A stretch of DNA of 64,000 nucleotides from Dichloromethanomonas sp964477085 (GTDB taxonomy: Bacteria > Bacillota > Desulfitobacteriia > Desulfitobacteriales > Syntrophobotulaceae): positions 1-64,000 of the forward strand of contig CAYZDF010000007.1 of the NCBI GenBank assembly GCA_964477085.1, in the 5' to 3' direction. The position numbers were made by a program, and so were the translations under genes. The notes beneath the pieces are model-generated. The model saw only the letters and a list, made by a program, of their open reading frames with translations. It did not search any database and was not told where the DNA came from. This document shows, in pieces, positions 25,193 through 34,478 of this stretch; position 1 is the first letter of the stretch, and each line of letters begins with the position of its first letter.

Positions 25193-27850
25193 TTATTCCG
25201 TTTCCCTCAGACGCTCAACAACAGAATATCTGGAAACAGCCCGGTACACCACCAGTGGTACGGCAATACCGAGCACGGTAAAGGTAGGTGCGACAGACAG
25301 TATGGGCAAAACTGTAAACCGGTACGTAAAGAACCAAAATATATTCTCCAGTACATTGGACAGCAAAGGACCGACAGCAAAGCTGAGTAAAAGAGAGACT
25401 GCTACGGCACCTAACGCATAATATAGCCCCTCCCAAATCAGCATGGCTTTAAGCTGCTTGCCGGTCATGCCGATGGACTGGAGTATTGCAAGCTCACGGT
25501 GGCGGGTCAGAATACCCGTCAGAATCGCGTTGAGGAAATTGAGCACGCCTACCAGCCCGACAATAAAGCTCAGCACGCCACCCAGCATCAAGAACATATT
25601 GCGAAAAGAGTTAAATTCCGCCACATAAGTTGCTTTGCTTTCATAGTCGAACTGAGGCATCTGCTCATTTGTCAAATCAGACAGAAAAACTTCCATATCA
25701 GCAGTACTATCGTCACTAACATCGCAAGCGTAATACATGACGTTGCTGGTACCGCTGTCCTGAATAAATGTCCTGTCGTTCATGACGAACTCATCGGCTC
25801 CATAATAGCGATAGCTGAGGGAATGCGGCACAGTGATCAGGGCCACCACCTCATAATCAATATCCTGATAGGTCTTTGCCCGATAGCGGTAAGGCTGGTC
25901 GTCGGGAAGATGAGCAGAGTCCAGAATCTCGGCCGTTCGAGGATCATAGTACTCATACTCGGTCACATAACGCAGGGTAACGGTATCGCCAACCTTTGCC
26001 CAATGAGAATCCATCTCTGCATTACCGTAGTCATCCTCGCCGTACACGGCCGCGACATAGCGTCTGCCCAGTTCGTGGAGCTTGGACAAATCGCCATCCA
26101 GCACCCGGAGCTTGTCGAGAGCGTAGCACTCCATCCCGTAAAGCTGTACCCGGTCGGCCAGCAGGCCTTCTTCATTTTTTTCCATAAAGGCAACAGCGTG
26201 TTCCAAAGTTTCTTTATCGTTCCACTTACTGTTCACCGCACGATAATAATCCTCGGTGACAAATTCTTCCACGGGGCTACTTTTGCCGTATACGCGCCCT
26301 CCAGCTTCAATGCCAGGGTTAGCCTCCAACATGGAGATAATTTCTTCGGGCAAAGCACCTTCCGAAGACCACAAATTTCCTGTCTGAAAGTAGCCTGCAT
26401 CCGCCACGATAAAATCTGAAACCACATCGGCCAGATATTTATCCATATCAAATCCCTTTGTAAAGGTGACTGTCATATTAAGCAGCAGCACCGCAAGGGA
26501 CAGTGAAGTCACTGTGATTGCTGTCTTGCCGCGGTTGCGCCCCAGGTTCGCCCAGGCCATTTTAGGCAGCGATGCGCCTGACTGAGCCTTGCGTATCGTT
26601 TTCTTATTCGCCGCCCCCTTGGTGTAGCGAACAGCCTCCACAGGAGATACTCTTGCCACCATCCGCCCCGGCCTGCGGCAGGAAATCACCACCGTGACCA
26701 GAGCAAAAAGCGCGGAACCAACGAAAATCAGCGGACTTGCCGACACCGCGTCCAGAACAACGCCATTAAGCTGAGACAAAATCACAGGGGTCAGCTTAAC
26801 TCCGACGCCATAGCCGATCAAAAGTCCAAGGGGAATGCCAATTAAGGACAGCAGCAGTGCCTGCTGGCGGATGATACGCCGCAGCTGTCGCCCCGTCGTG
26901 CCGATGGTTTTAAGCAGTCCGTAGAAGCGAATATCATTTGAAACGGAAATTTGAAATACGTTATAGATAATCAGATAGCCTGTAAAGATAATGATCAGCA
27001 AAAGACCCACAATGGCGATAACGGTTATGGTGTCCATACTGTCGGCAAGCTGCGCGCCGGTGTAGCCCCAGTTGACGCCTATAGATATGTAGTTATCCCC
27101 TAAGGAACGGCTTTCATTTTGATACCCGTGATTCTTCAAAATTTTGTTCAGATCCTGTTCCATGTGCAGCGTGCTGCCCAGCATGACATCCATATTCCAT
27201 GAACCGGTCATGCCGTCCTTGCCGATACCGCCACCGATGCCGGCTTGATCATAGATAGCCTGGGCGTGGCTGTGGGAAATGAGAACATGGTTGGCGACAA
27301 TTGCCTCGTCATATTCCCACCAGCCACTCAGGATAAAGGTTTCCGCTACCTCTGTGCCGTCCACATTAAAAGCTAGGGTAAACTCGTTTCCCAATACCGG
27401 TTCAACGCCAAGCAGCTCTAATACCCGGGTATCGGTAGCGACTTCGTTGGTGCCCTCGGCAGGCAAGCGTCCTTCAACAGGGTCGCAGTACATCCAGTGC
27501 GCCTGGTTAGCATCGCTGTATCCAATTTCCACATGCGATTTGAGAAACGGCGCGCCTGCCGGCATACCCACAAAGCGGCGCAGCCCATACTGCTTGATGA
27601 GGGGATCGGTTTTGATCTCATCAAACTGCTCCCTGGTCATGTACTTGAACGTTCCATGATTCCAGCCTCCGGCTTGCCGGAAGTTGGCCTGCTGAAAGGA
27701 ATGATTAATCGACAGCACCACCGTGAACATAGACGTAAACAGTACGGTGGTCAAGGCAATGGCAAGAATGGCAATCAGATTTCTTGCTCTTGCCGCTTTC
27801 ATGTTTTCCACACTCAGCCGGCGGATACATTTTTGATTAGCTACGTTCAT
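25193..27850 (-). CDS. FtsX-like ABC transporter permease
   Basis: An 885-residue membrane protein with N-terminal helix (about 25-45), a large extracytoplasmic domain, three helices (about 280-400), a second N-terminal-like helix near 450, a second extracytoplasmic domain and three C-terminal helices. This is the doubled FtsX/MacB layout of Firmicute permeases that work with a MacB/BceA-type ATPase, exporting or sensing peptides and lipids. ATG 27850 follows AAGGAGG by eight bases, and that site overlaps the stop of the ATPase gene. Base composition is visibly more G+C-rich than in flanking genes. Confidence 0.9.
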   Translation of the reverse strand: MNVANQKCIRRLSVENMKAARARNLIAILAIALTTVLFTSMFTVVLSINHSFQQANFRQAGGWNHGTFKYMTREQFDEIKTDPLIKQYGLRRFVGMPAGAPFLKSHVEIGYSDANQAHWMYCDPVEGRLPAEGTNEVATDTRVLELLGVEPVLGNEFTLAFNVDGTEVAETFILSGWWEYDEAIVANHVLISHSHAQAIYDQAGIGGGIGKDGMTGSWNMDVMLGSTLHMEQDLNKILKNHGYQNESRSLGDNYISIGVNWGYTGAQLADSMDTITVIAIVGLLLIIIFTGYLIIYNVFQISVSNDIRFYGLLKTIGTTGRQLRRIIRQQALLLSLIGIPLGLLIGYGVGVKLTPVILSQLNGVVLDAVSASPLIFVGSALFALVTVVISCRRPGRMVARVSPVEAVRYTKGAANKKTIRKAQSGASLPKMAWANLGRNRGKTAITVTSLSLAVLLLNMTVTFTKGFDMDKYLADVVSDFIVADAGYFQTGNLWSSEGALPEEIISMLEANPGIEAGGRVYGKSSPVEEFVTEDYYRAVNSKWNDKETLEHAVAFMEKNEEGLLADRVQLYGMECYALDKLRVLDGDLSKLHELGRRYVAAVYGEDDYGNAEMDSHWAKVGDTVTLRYVTEYEYYDPRTAEILDSAHLPDDQPYRYRAKTYQDIDYEVVALITVPHSLSYRYYGADEFVMNDRTFIQDSGTSNVMYYACDVSDDSTADMEVFLSDLTNEQMPQFDYESKATYVAEFNSFRNMFLMLGGVLSFIVGLVGVLNFLNAILTGILTRHRELAILQSIGMTGKQLKAMLIWEGLYYALGAVAVSLLLSFAVGPLLSNVLENIFWFFTYRFTVLPILSVAPTFTVLGIAVPLVVYRAVSRYSVVERLRETE

Positions 27851-27863
27851 GCTTTTCACCTCC

Positions 27864-28532
27864 TTAGCGAGCGACGATCAAGCCGTCCTCGATGCGGACG
27901 ATGCGGTCGGATAACTGGGCAATCTCCTCGTTATGGGTAATCATAACAATGGTTTGAACAAATTTCCGGCTTGTGACCTTCAGCAGCCCCAACACATCCT
28001 GACTGGTCCTGGAATCCAGATTGCCGGTGGGTTCATCCGCTAAAATGATAGCGGGCTTAGCAGCTAAAGCACGTGCGATGGCAACCCGCTGTTGCTGCCC
28101 ACCCGAGAGGTTATTAGGCAGGTTTTGCAGTTTGGACATAAGCCCCAGTGTTTCAATGATACTGTCCACATAGGCGGAATCCGGCGTATTACCGTCTAAT
28201 TGGATTGGCAGCACGATGTTTTCATAGACGTTAAGCACGGGAACTAAATTGTAATTCTGGAAAACAAAGCCGATCTTGCGGCGACGGAAGATGGTCAGCT
28301 CCTCATCCTTCAGAGAAAAGATGTCCTTGCCATCCACCCATACTGTGCCACTTGTGGGGCGATCCAGTCCACCCAGCATGTGCAGGAGCGTACTCTTGCC
28401 GCTGCCGGATGTACCAACAATCGCCACAAATTCTCCTCTTTCCACCTGCAGATTGATGCCGGCGAGAGCATGAACGGCGTTTTCACCGGTGCCGTAAACC
28501 TTTTTCAAATTATCTGTCTGCAAAATAGTCAT
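27864..28532 (-). CDS. MacB/LolD-type ABC transporter ATPase
   Basis: A 222-residue ATP-binding subunit: Walker A GTSGSGKST, the VFQNYNLVPVLNVYENI Q-loop region, LSGGQQQRVAIARALA signature, Walker B ILADEPTGNLD and the switch His in MITHNEEIA. It drives the FtsX-like permease encoded 13 bases downstream. ATG 28532 has GGAGG eight bases upstream. Immediately upstream stands a 13-bp perfect inverted repeat, which may control this gene pair separately from the two-component genes. Confidence 0.93.
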   Translation of the reverse strand: MTILQTDNLKKVYGTGENAVHALAGINLQVERGEFVAIVGTSGSGKSTLLHMLGGLDRPTSGTVWVDGKDIFSLKDEELTIFRRRKIGFVFQNYNLVPVLNVYENIVLPIQLDGNTPDSAYVDSIIETLGLMSKLQNLPNNLSGGQQQRVAIARALAAKPAIILADEPTGNLDSRTSQDVLGLLKVTSRKFVQTIVMITHNEEIAQLSDRIVRIEDGLIVAR

Positions 28533-28546
28533 GATAGATACCTCCA

Positions 28547-28589
28547 ATGCTAAAGTCTGCATGTATCGCTACAATACAGACTTTAGCAT
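28547..28589 (-). promoter_or_regulatory. 13-bp inverted repeat before the ABC transporter genes
   Basis: ATGCTAAAGTCTG (28547-28559) and CAGACTTTAGCAT (28577-28589) are perfect complements separated by 17 bases, ending about two bases before the ribosome site of the ATPase gene. It may be an operator for the response regulator or an RNA hairpin that limits translation. Confidence 0.5.
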
Positions 28590-28645
28590 CAATTTCTTTC
28601 CAGAATCTTTCCGGTGGGCATGGAATTCTAACAGTTTTATAAGAA

Positions 28646-29563
28646 TCAAGCCTGTCGGGGCAAAAACATCGAAAAAACCGAGCCACTGCCTAACGAGGAT
28701 GTCACTTTAATATATCCGCCCTGCCCGGCTAAAATCTGGCGAGTCAGATATAAACCGATCCCCACGCCGTCCTGTTCGCTGACGGATGGGGATCGGTAAA
28801 AACGTGAAAACACTTTGGCCTGCTCTGCTTCTGAAATTCCAATTCCAGTATCCGCTACGTCAATGCGACAAAACAAATCGTATTCCTTGACTGAAACTTG
28901 TATGCTGCCGCCCGCGGGCGTGTATTTAATAGCGTTATCCATTAGATTGCATAGTGCTTCTGTCGTCCATTTATAGTCAAATACAGCATTGGCTTCCGTA
29001 GGATTCGTGGTCAACCGAATTTCTTTTTGCATGACTTTTGGCGCCAGCTGTCCGGCTGCTTCCTCCAGCATAGGGGCAATAGCACGGGAAACCGGATGAA
29101 GGCTAAAAACGCCTGTTTCCAGTCGTGACAGTTTCAGCAACGAGGTAATCAAAAAGCTCAGCTTTTCCCCTTGTCCCCGCAGCGCAGTAACACAAGCGAT
29201 GCTTTCTTCCGGCAGTTCCTGTTCCTCCAACAACTGTGCATAGAGCAGAATATTAGCAATCGGCGTTTTGGTCTGGTGAGAGATATCCGCTAACAGCTCC
29301 TTGATTTTTTCTTTCTCTGCCGTTAAGTTGCGTGCAGATACCGCAGAGGCGGTTAAATAGCGGTTTAGTCTGCACTCCATTGAAGACAGCAGGCTTTCGT
29401 CAAAGCGATGCTCTGTAAAGCTTCCATCCAGTGCGCTATCCAGCATTTGATCAAGCGTCTTCATAATTCTCTTAGTTTTACGGTCTTGATGCAGTATAAT
29501 TGCAAAGCATAGCAGAATGGCTGCCAACGCAATGACAAATGGGGCAAGATTCCATTCATTCAT
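28646..29563 (-). CDS. Sensor histidine kinase
   Basis: A 305-residue kinase with one N-terminal transmembrane helix (about 7-25), no sensor domain, a dimerisation domain with His96 in DISHQTKTPIANI, and a HATPase domain with N box (LCNLMDNAIKYTP), DTGIGIS and GIGLYLTRQI. With so little outside the membrane it may sense through the adjacent ABC permease, as in Bce-type modules; that is inference. ATG 29563 overlaps the end of the response regulator gene by eight bases. Confidence 0.92.
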   Translation of the reverse strand: MNEWNLAPFVIALAAILLCFAIILHQDRKTKRIMKTLDQMLDSALDGSFTEHRFDESLLSSMECRLNRYLTASAVSARNLTAEKEKIKELLADISHQTKTPIANILLYAQLLEEQELPEESIACVTALRGQGEKLSFLITSLLKLSRLETGVFSLHPVSRAIAPMLEEAAGQLAPKVMQKEIRLTTNPTEANAVFDYKWTTEALCNLMDNAIKYTPAGGSIQVSVKEYDLFCRIDVADTGIGISEAEQAKVFSRFYRSPSVSEQDGVGIGLYLTRQILAGQGGYIKVTSSLGSGSVFSMFLPRQA

Positions 29564-30233
29564 CCTGTTTCTCCACCCATACATAGCCCAAACCGTAGAT
29601 GGTTTTGATATACTGAGCCGCATCCAGCTTGTCCCGCAGGCGCTTAACGGTCACAGAAAGTGCATTTTCATCTACAAAATCGGCGCCATCCGTCCAAACA
29701 CGATCCAGGAGAACCGTTCGGCTTATGGTTACGCCCCGATTTTCTACCAGCAATCGAAGGAGCTTTTGTTCCGTTTTGCTTAACTCCACCGCAGTATCCG
29801 CCTTAAAGAATTCCATATGCTCAAAATCAAACCGATAGCTGTCAATGACAAACGGCTTGGACACACGAATCATACCTCGGCGCAGTTGAGCCTTTACTCT
29901 CGCGCGAAGAATCGCCAGGCTAAAGGGCTTTGTGATATAATCGTCCGCACCGTGCTCCAAGCCCATGACTACATCTATTTCGGTGTCGTTGGCAGTTAAA
30001 AGGATCACGACAATCGGTTTGCCAGTGCTTTTAATTTCACGCAGAAGTTGTAACCCGCTTCCATCGGGAAGGTTGATGTCGAGCAACACCAGATCCGTCA
30101 CACCACAGGCAAGCTGTTCACGAGCAGATTTCAAATCGAAACATGGAACAATTTGCAGGTCCTGATCTTTTAAAGCAAGGCACAAGCCTCGGCCGAGATT
30201 GCGGTCATCTTCGACAATTAATACCTGTTTCAT
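29556..30233 (-). CDS. OmpR-family response regulator
   Basis: A 225-residue regulator: receiver domain with Asp52 as phosphorylation site (LLDINLPDGSG), Lys in YITKPF, then a winged-helix DNA-binding domain (LSKTEQKLLRLLVENRG and VKRLRDKLD). It is co-translated with the histidine kinase. The likely target is the transporter operon downstream, whose 13-bp inverted repeat may be its site (inference). Confidence 0.93.
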   Translation of the reverse strand: MKQVLIVEDDRNLGRGLCLALKDQDLQIVPCFDLKSAREQLACGVTDLVLLDINLPDGSGLQLLREIKSTGKPIVVILLTANDTEIDVVMGLEHGADDYITKPFSLAILRARVKAQLRRGMIRVSKPFVIDSYRFDFEHMEFFKADTAVELSKTEQKLLRLLVENRGVTISRTVLLDRVWTDGADFVDENALSVTVKRLRDKLDAAQYIKTIYGLGYVWVEKQDE

Positions 30234-30251
30234 ATGTCCACCTTTCCTCTA

Positions 30252-30330
30252 ATCAACGCACACTTTTTCCAGCGTTTCCGCATACTGCCCATTATGGGCT
30301 GCATCCGCAAAGGGCATAAAATTCCCTGTG
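30252..30330 (-). pseudogene. Possible gene remnant ahead of the response regulator
   Basis: On the minus strand an open reading stretch ending GQYAETLEKVCVD-stop stands just upstream of the response regulator, in sequence as G+C-rich as the block. It reads like a protein C-terminus, but only about 28 codons can be followed and I do not recognise it. The remaining 30234-30570 gap holds the hairpin at 30470. Confidence 0.25.
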
Positions 30331-30464
30331 TACTCCATGCTTTATCTGTACGATAATGATAACGCAAAGAATAGGTGAATTCAATTTATAATTCATTACC
30401 ACACAGGAGATAAGTGAGATGCAGGGTAACCGCCGGGGTGATACACGAATGCCGGGCGCACAAA

Positions 30465-30495
30465 AAGCAGGGCGGACAGCTAAAACTGTCCGCCC
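30465..30495 (-). terminator. Terminator for the nifJ transcript
   Basis: GGGCGGACAG (30470-30479) pairs with CTGTCCGCCC (30486-30495). Read on the minus strand the stem is followed by TGCTTTTTG, so it should end transcription coming from nifJ and the small ORF. Confidence 0.65.
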
Positions 30496-30570
30496 CATCA
30501 TAAAGATTTATACTCAGTTCACTTTTTGTTCCTATGATACCTCGCCTAAAGCCCCGTTGTATTATATTGT

Positions 30571-30684
30571 CTATTTTTCCTTCTTGGGATGATGCAAAGA
30601 TGTTTTGTTTTTCAACTGGTGTTCTGCAATATTCTTCTCAGCTAATCGGGTAATTATCGAGATAATATTGTGTTTTTCACTCAT
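30571..30684 (-). CDS. Possible 37-residue protein downstream of nifJ
   Basis: ATG 30684 lies 11 bases after the nifJ stop with GAGGTAA nine bases upstream. The product (MSEKHNIISIITRLAEKNIA, then a His/Lys-rich end) is basic and not recognised. Good position and ribosome site argue for a gene; short length and lack of a known family argue against. Confidence 0.45.
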   Translation of the reverse strand: MSEKHNIISIITRLAEKNIAEHQLKNKTSLHHPKKEK

Positions 30685-30695
30685 GTTTACTTACC

Positions 30696-33600
30696 TCATC
30701 CTCTAAAACAATCATTTTCCGCCATCCTGCGGTAAGAATCGTAGCGAGCCCTGGCATGATCTTCTGCCACATGGAACATCTCTTCGGCGATATCCGGAAA
30801 GACATTCATGAGTGATGAATACCGGATCTCACTTTGCAGAAAGTCCTTGAAGTCTCCTTTCGGCTCCTTGGAATCCATGATGAATGGGTTCTTACCCTGC
30901 TCTTTAAGTTCGGGATTGTAGCGGTAGAGATGCCAGTAGCCTGAATCGACAGCTTTCTTCTGCTGAGCGAGGCTCGTCCCCATGCCGTTCTTAATGCCAT
31001 GGGTAAAGCAAGTCGAATAAGCGATGACGAGTGAAGGTCCTTTGTATTTTTCTGCTTCTCTGATGGCTTTGATGGTCTGCTGCATATTGGCTCCCATCGC
31101 AATCTGAGCCACATAGACATAACCATAGGACATGGCCATCATCCCTAAATCTTTCTTGCGGATCTTCTTGCCTGCAGCCGCAAATTTGGCAATAGCTGCC
31201 GTCTGAGTTGCCTTGGAAGATTGACCGCCTGTATTGGAATATACTTCGGTATCCATAACCAAAAGGTTGATATCATCACCACTGGCCAGGACGTGATCTA
31301 AGCCGTTGTATCCAATATCGTAAGCCCAGCCGTCCCCACCGACAGCCCATACGGAACGTTTGACCAGAAAATCTTTACGCTTAAGGATCTCTTCAAATGT
31401 AGGATTACTGATCGTCTGGGCCTGGAGAAGTTTAAGTACCTTATCAGAAGCCAATCTTGATCTGTCACCGTCGTCATAGGCATCCAGCCACTCACCGAAA
31501 GCACTCTTGATTTGATCATCGATCGGGGAATCGAGGGTTTCTCTCATCAGCTGGGCAATTTTTTCCCGAACCTGTTTGGCCCCAAGATACATCCCGTAAC
31601 CATATTCAGCATTGTTCTCAAAGAGTGAATTGGCCCAGGCCGGCCCTTTACCTTCGGCATTGGTGGTATACGGAATGGAAGGATAACTGCCACCCCAGAT
31701 GGAGGAACATCCGGTGGCATTAGCGATCATCATCCGTTCACCGAAAAGCTGGGTCAACAGTTTGACGTACGGAGTTTCTCCGCAACCAGGGCAAGCACCG
31801 TTAAATTCCAGTAACGGTCTGATGAACTGGCTTCCTTTAAGCGAATATCTATCCAAAAGGTCTTCCTTAGGTGTTACAGTAAGCGCGTATTCCCAGTTTT
31901 CAGATTCCATCTCAATCTCCTGGACCGCCGGCTTCATGATCAAGGCTTTACCGGGAGCAGGACAGATATCCGCGCAATTCATACAGCCTGTGCAATCCAA
32001 TGGGGCTATCTGGATACGGTAATGCAGACCTTCCAGGCCCTTGCCGATGGCTTCCTTAGTCTTGAACGTATCGGGTGCCTCGGCTTTTTCTTCATCGTTT
32101 AAGAGGAACGGTCTGACGGTAGCATGCGGACAGATATAGGAACATTGATTACACTGAATACATTTATCGATCTGCCATTCAGGAATGAATACGGCAATTC
32201 CGCGTTTTTCATAGGCCGTCGTCCCCAGCGGGGTACGTCCGTCTTCCATTCCCAGGAAGGTACTGACCGGAAGTTCATCACCTTCATAACGGGCAATCGG
32301 TTTATGAATGTTTTTAATAAAGTCAGGTTCTTCTTTGACTGCCGAGCGATGCTCTTGAGCATTAGCCCAGGATGAAGGTACATCTACCTTAATGAGCTGG
32401 GTAATACCCTGTTCCACAGCAGCCTGATTCATCTCAACAATCTTAGAGCCTTTTCTGCCGTAGGTCTTCTCGATAGAGTCTTTGAGGTATTTCACAGCAT
32501 CTTCAACCGGTATAACATTAGCGAGCTTGAAGAATGCTGCCTGCATAATCATGTTGATCCTGGCACCTAATCCAATTTTTTGGGCGATGTCAATGGCATC
32601 AATGGTATAGAAGTTGATATTATTTTGGGCAATATATTGCTTGAGGTAAGCCGGAAGTTTGTCATCAAGTTCCTCTTGCTTCCAGGGACAGTTTAAAACA
32701 AATGTTCCGTTCTTCTTGAGTCCTTTAAGCAGGTCATACTGGTAAAGGAATGATTTATTATGACAGGCAATATAATCGGCATCAAAGACAAGGTAACGGG
32801 ATTTGATCGGCTTTTTGCCAAATCTTAAGTGCGATACCGTGGTCCCTCCTGACTTCTTACTGTCATACGAGAAGTAAGCCTGGGCGTAAAGATCGGTCTT
32901 ATCACCGATAATTTTCACGGCTGACTTATTGGCTCCTACGGTTCCATCAGAACCTAAACCCCAGAACTTACAATTGATCGTTCCTTCCGGGGTGGTATCG
33001 ACGATCTCCTCTTCCGGTAATGATGTATGCGTGACGTCATCCTTGATACCGATCGTGAAGTGATTCTTGGGATTATCCTGTTTAAGATTCTGATAAACAG
33101 CGTTAATTTGTGACGGGGTAGTATCTTTGGATCCCAAACCATATCTTCCACCGACGATCAACGGCTTATTGGGATGATTACTGAAGGTTTCCACGATATC
33201 GAGATATAATGGTTCTCCAAGTGAGCCGGGTTCTTTGGTTCTGTCCAGTACGGCAATTTTTTTGACCGTTTTAGGGAGAACATTAAAGAAATAATTAGTG
33301 GAGAACGGCCGATAGAGGTGAACGATGATAACTCCAACTTTTTCACCTCTACCTATCAAGTAATCAACGGTTTCCTCGATGGTATCACAGACCGAGCCCA
33401 TGGCAACGATGATATTCTCTGCATCAGGAGAACCGTAATAGTTGAACGGGTGATATACCCTGCCGGATACCTTTTCGATTTCCCGCATATATTGTTCAAC
33501 AATATCGGGAACCTGATCGTAAAATGGATTGGATACCTCTCTAAACTGGAAGTAGACATCCGGATTCTGGGTGGATCCTCTGACGATGGGATGCTCGGGA

Positions 33601-34226
33601 CTTAAGGAATTGTCCCTAAAGTTCTGAATGGCTTGATGGTCAACCAACTGATTGATAGTGTCCTGCTCGATCATTTCTATCTTTTGATATTCATGAGATG
33701 TCCGGAAACCATCGAAGAAATGCAGGAATGGTATTCTGGATTTTATCGCAGCTAGGTGGGACACATAGCCCAAATCCATACACTCCTGAACACTGGTGGA
33801 TGCCAGCAGAGCAAATCCAGTCTGACGGCAGGCCATGACATCCTGATGGTCACCGAAAATAGACAGGGCATGTGTAGCCAAAGCTCTGGCGCTGACGTGA
33901 AATACACTGGGTAAGAGCTCTCCTGCGATCTTATACATATTGGGGATCATCAGGAGAAGTCCCTGTGAAGCGGTGTATGTAGTCGTCAGCGCTCCGGAAG
34001 CAAGAGATCCGTGGACTGCTCCAGCCGCACCTGCTTCGGATTCCATCTCAACAACTTTGACCGGTTGGCCGAAGATATTGCTTTTTCCGTGGGCAGACCA
34101 TTCGTCAACTCCTTCTGCCATCGGTGATGAAGGTGTTATGGGAAAGATGGTGGCAACTTCGGTCAAAGCATATGACGCCAGTGCTGCCGCTTCGTTACCA
34201 TCCATTGTTGCCATATTTTTTGTCAT
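30696..34226 (-). CDS. nifJ: Pyruvate:ferredoxin (flavodoxin) oxidoreductase
   Basis: A 1176-residue single-chain enzyme that oxidises pyruvate to acetyl-CoA and CO2, reducing ferredoxin or flavodoxin. Domains in order: pyrimidine-binding N-terminal domain (EVATIFPITPSSPMAE), domain II, gamma domain, two 4Fe-4S motifs (CIQCNQCSYICP and CTGCMNCADICP at about 690-760) and the TPP-binding C-terminal domain with its own cluster cysteines (ACPGCGET, NATGCSSIWGG). Length is typical. AGGAGG precedes the ATG. It is a central catabolic enzyme in anaerobes and could feed electrons to the nitrogenase encoded 17 kb away; that link is inference. Confidence 0.96.
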   Translation of the reverse strand: MTKNMATMDGNEAAALASYALTEVATIFPITPSSPMAEGVDEWSAHGKSNIFGQPVKVVEMESEAGAAGAVHGSLASGALTTTYTASQGLLLMIPNMYKIAGELLPSVFHVSARALATHALSIFGDHQDVMACRQTGFALLASTSVQECMDLGYVSHLAAIKSRIPFLHFFDGFRTSHEYQKIEMIEQDTINQLVDHQAIQNFRDNSLSPEHPIVRGSTQNPDVYFQFREVSNPFYDQVPDIVEQYMREIEKVSGRVYHPFNYYGSPDAENIIVAMGSVCDTIEETVDYLIGRGEKVGVIIVHLYRPFSTNYFFNVLPKTVKKIAVLDRTKEPGSLGEPLYLDIVETFSNHPNKPLIVGGRYGLGSKDTTPSQINAVYQNLKQDNPKNHFTIGIKDDVTHTSLPEEEIVDTTPEGTINCKFWGLGSDGTVGANKSAVKIIGDKTDLYAQAYFSYDSKKSGGTTVSHLRFGKKPIKSRYLVFDADYIACHNKSFLYQYDLLKGLKKNGTFVLNCPWKQEELDDKLPAYLKQYIAQNNINFYTIDAIDIAQKIGLGARINMIMQAAFFKLANVIPVEDAVKYLKDSIEKTYGRKGSKIVEMNQAAVEQGITQLIKVDVPSSWANAQEHRSAVKEEPDFIKNIHKPIARYEGDELPVSTFLGMEDGRTPLGTTAYEKRGIAVFIPEWQIDKCIQCNQCSYICPHATVRPFLLNDEEKAEAPDTFKTKEAIGKGLEGLHYRIQIAPLDCTGCMNCADICPAPGKALIMKPAVQEIEMESENWEYALTVTPKEDLLDRYSLKGSQFIRPLLEFNGACPGCGETPYVKLLTQLFGERMMIANATGCSSIWGGSYPSIPYTTNAEGKGPAWANSLFENNAEYGYGMYLGAKQVREKIAQLMRETLDSPIDDQIKSAFGEWLDAYDDGDRSRLASDKVLKLLQAQTISNPTFEEILKRKDFLVKRSVWAVGGDGWAYDIGYNGLDHVLASGDDINLLVMDTEVYSNTGGQSSKATQTAAIAKFAAAGKKIRKKDLGMMAMSYGYVYVAQIAMGANMQQTIKAIREAEKYKGPSLVIAYSTCFTHGIKNGMGTSLAQQKKAVDSGYWHLYRYNPELKEQGKNPFIMDSKEPKGDFKDFLQSEIRYSSLMNVFPDIAEEMFHVAEDHARARYDSYRRMAENDCFRG

Positions 34227-34293
34227 GCAAAAATCCTCCTTTTGAAGTTACTATACAGGCTTATTATTGAAACTTTTAACCAAAAAAATGTAT

Positions 34294-34319
34294 TAAAAAA
34301 GACTTGGATCCCCAAGTCT
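34294..34319 (-). terminator. Terminator of the polysaccharide deacetylase gene
   Basis: On the minus strand AGACTTGG and CCAAGTCT form an 8-bp stem (34300-34319) followed by TTTTTT. It separates the deacetylase gene from nifJ. Confidence 0.85.
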
Positions 34320-34478
34320 AAGAAATTGCTAATAATTTTTACGATAGCCTTTATTCACGATTACTTTTTATGTTTTTGAATAAATCAGAATTAAAATACA
34401 ATCTCATGGTGGAAACGACAAGAAGAAAAAAGTAATAAGACTCAACAAAAACGAACTTCAAAAACACAATACATCAAA

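Noticed and set aside
25499..26419. 306-codon open frame antisense to the ABC permease
   Set aside because: The permease is clearly coding on the minus strand; the antisense frame is open because of G+C-rich codon bias.
30292..30501. 69-codon minus-strand frame across the hairpin at 30470
   Set aside because: It spans a terminator hairpin and has no ribosome site or recognisable domain.
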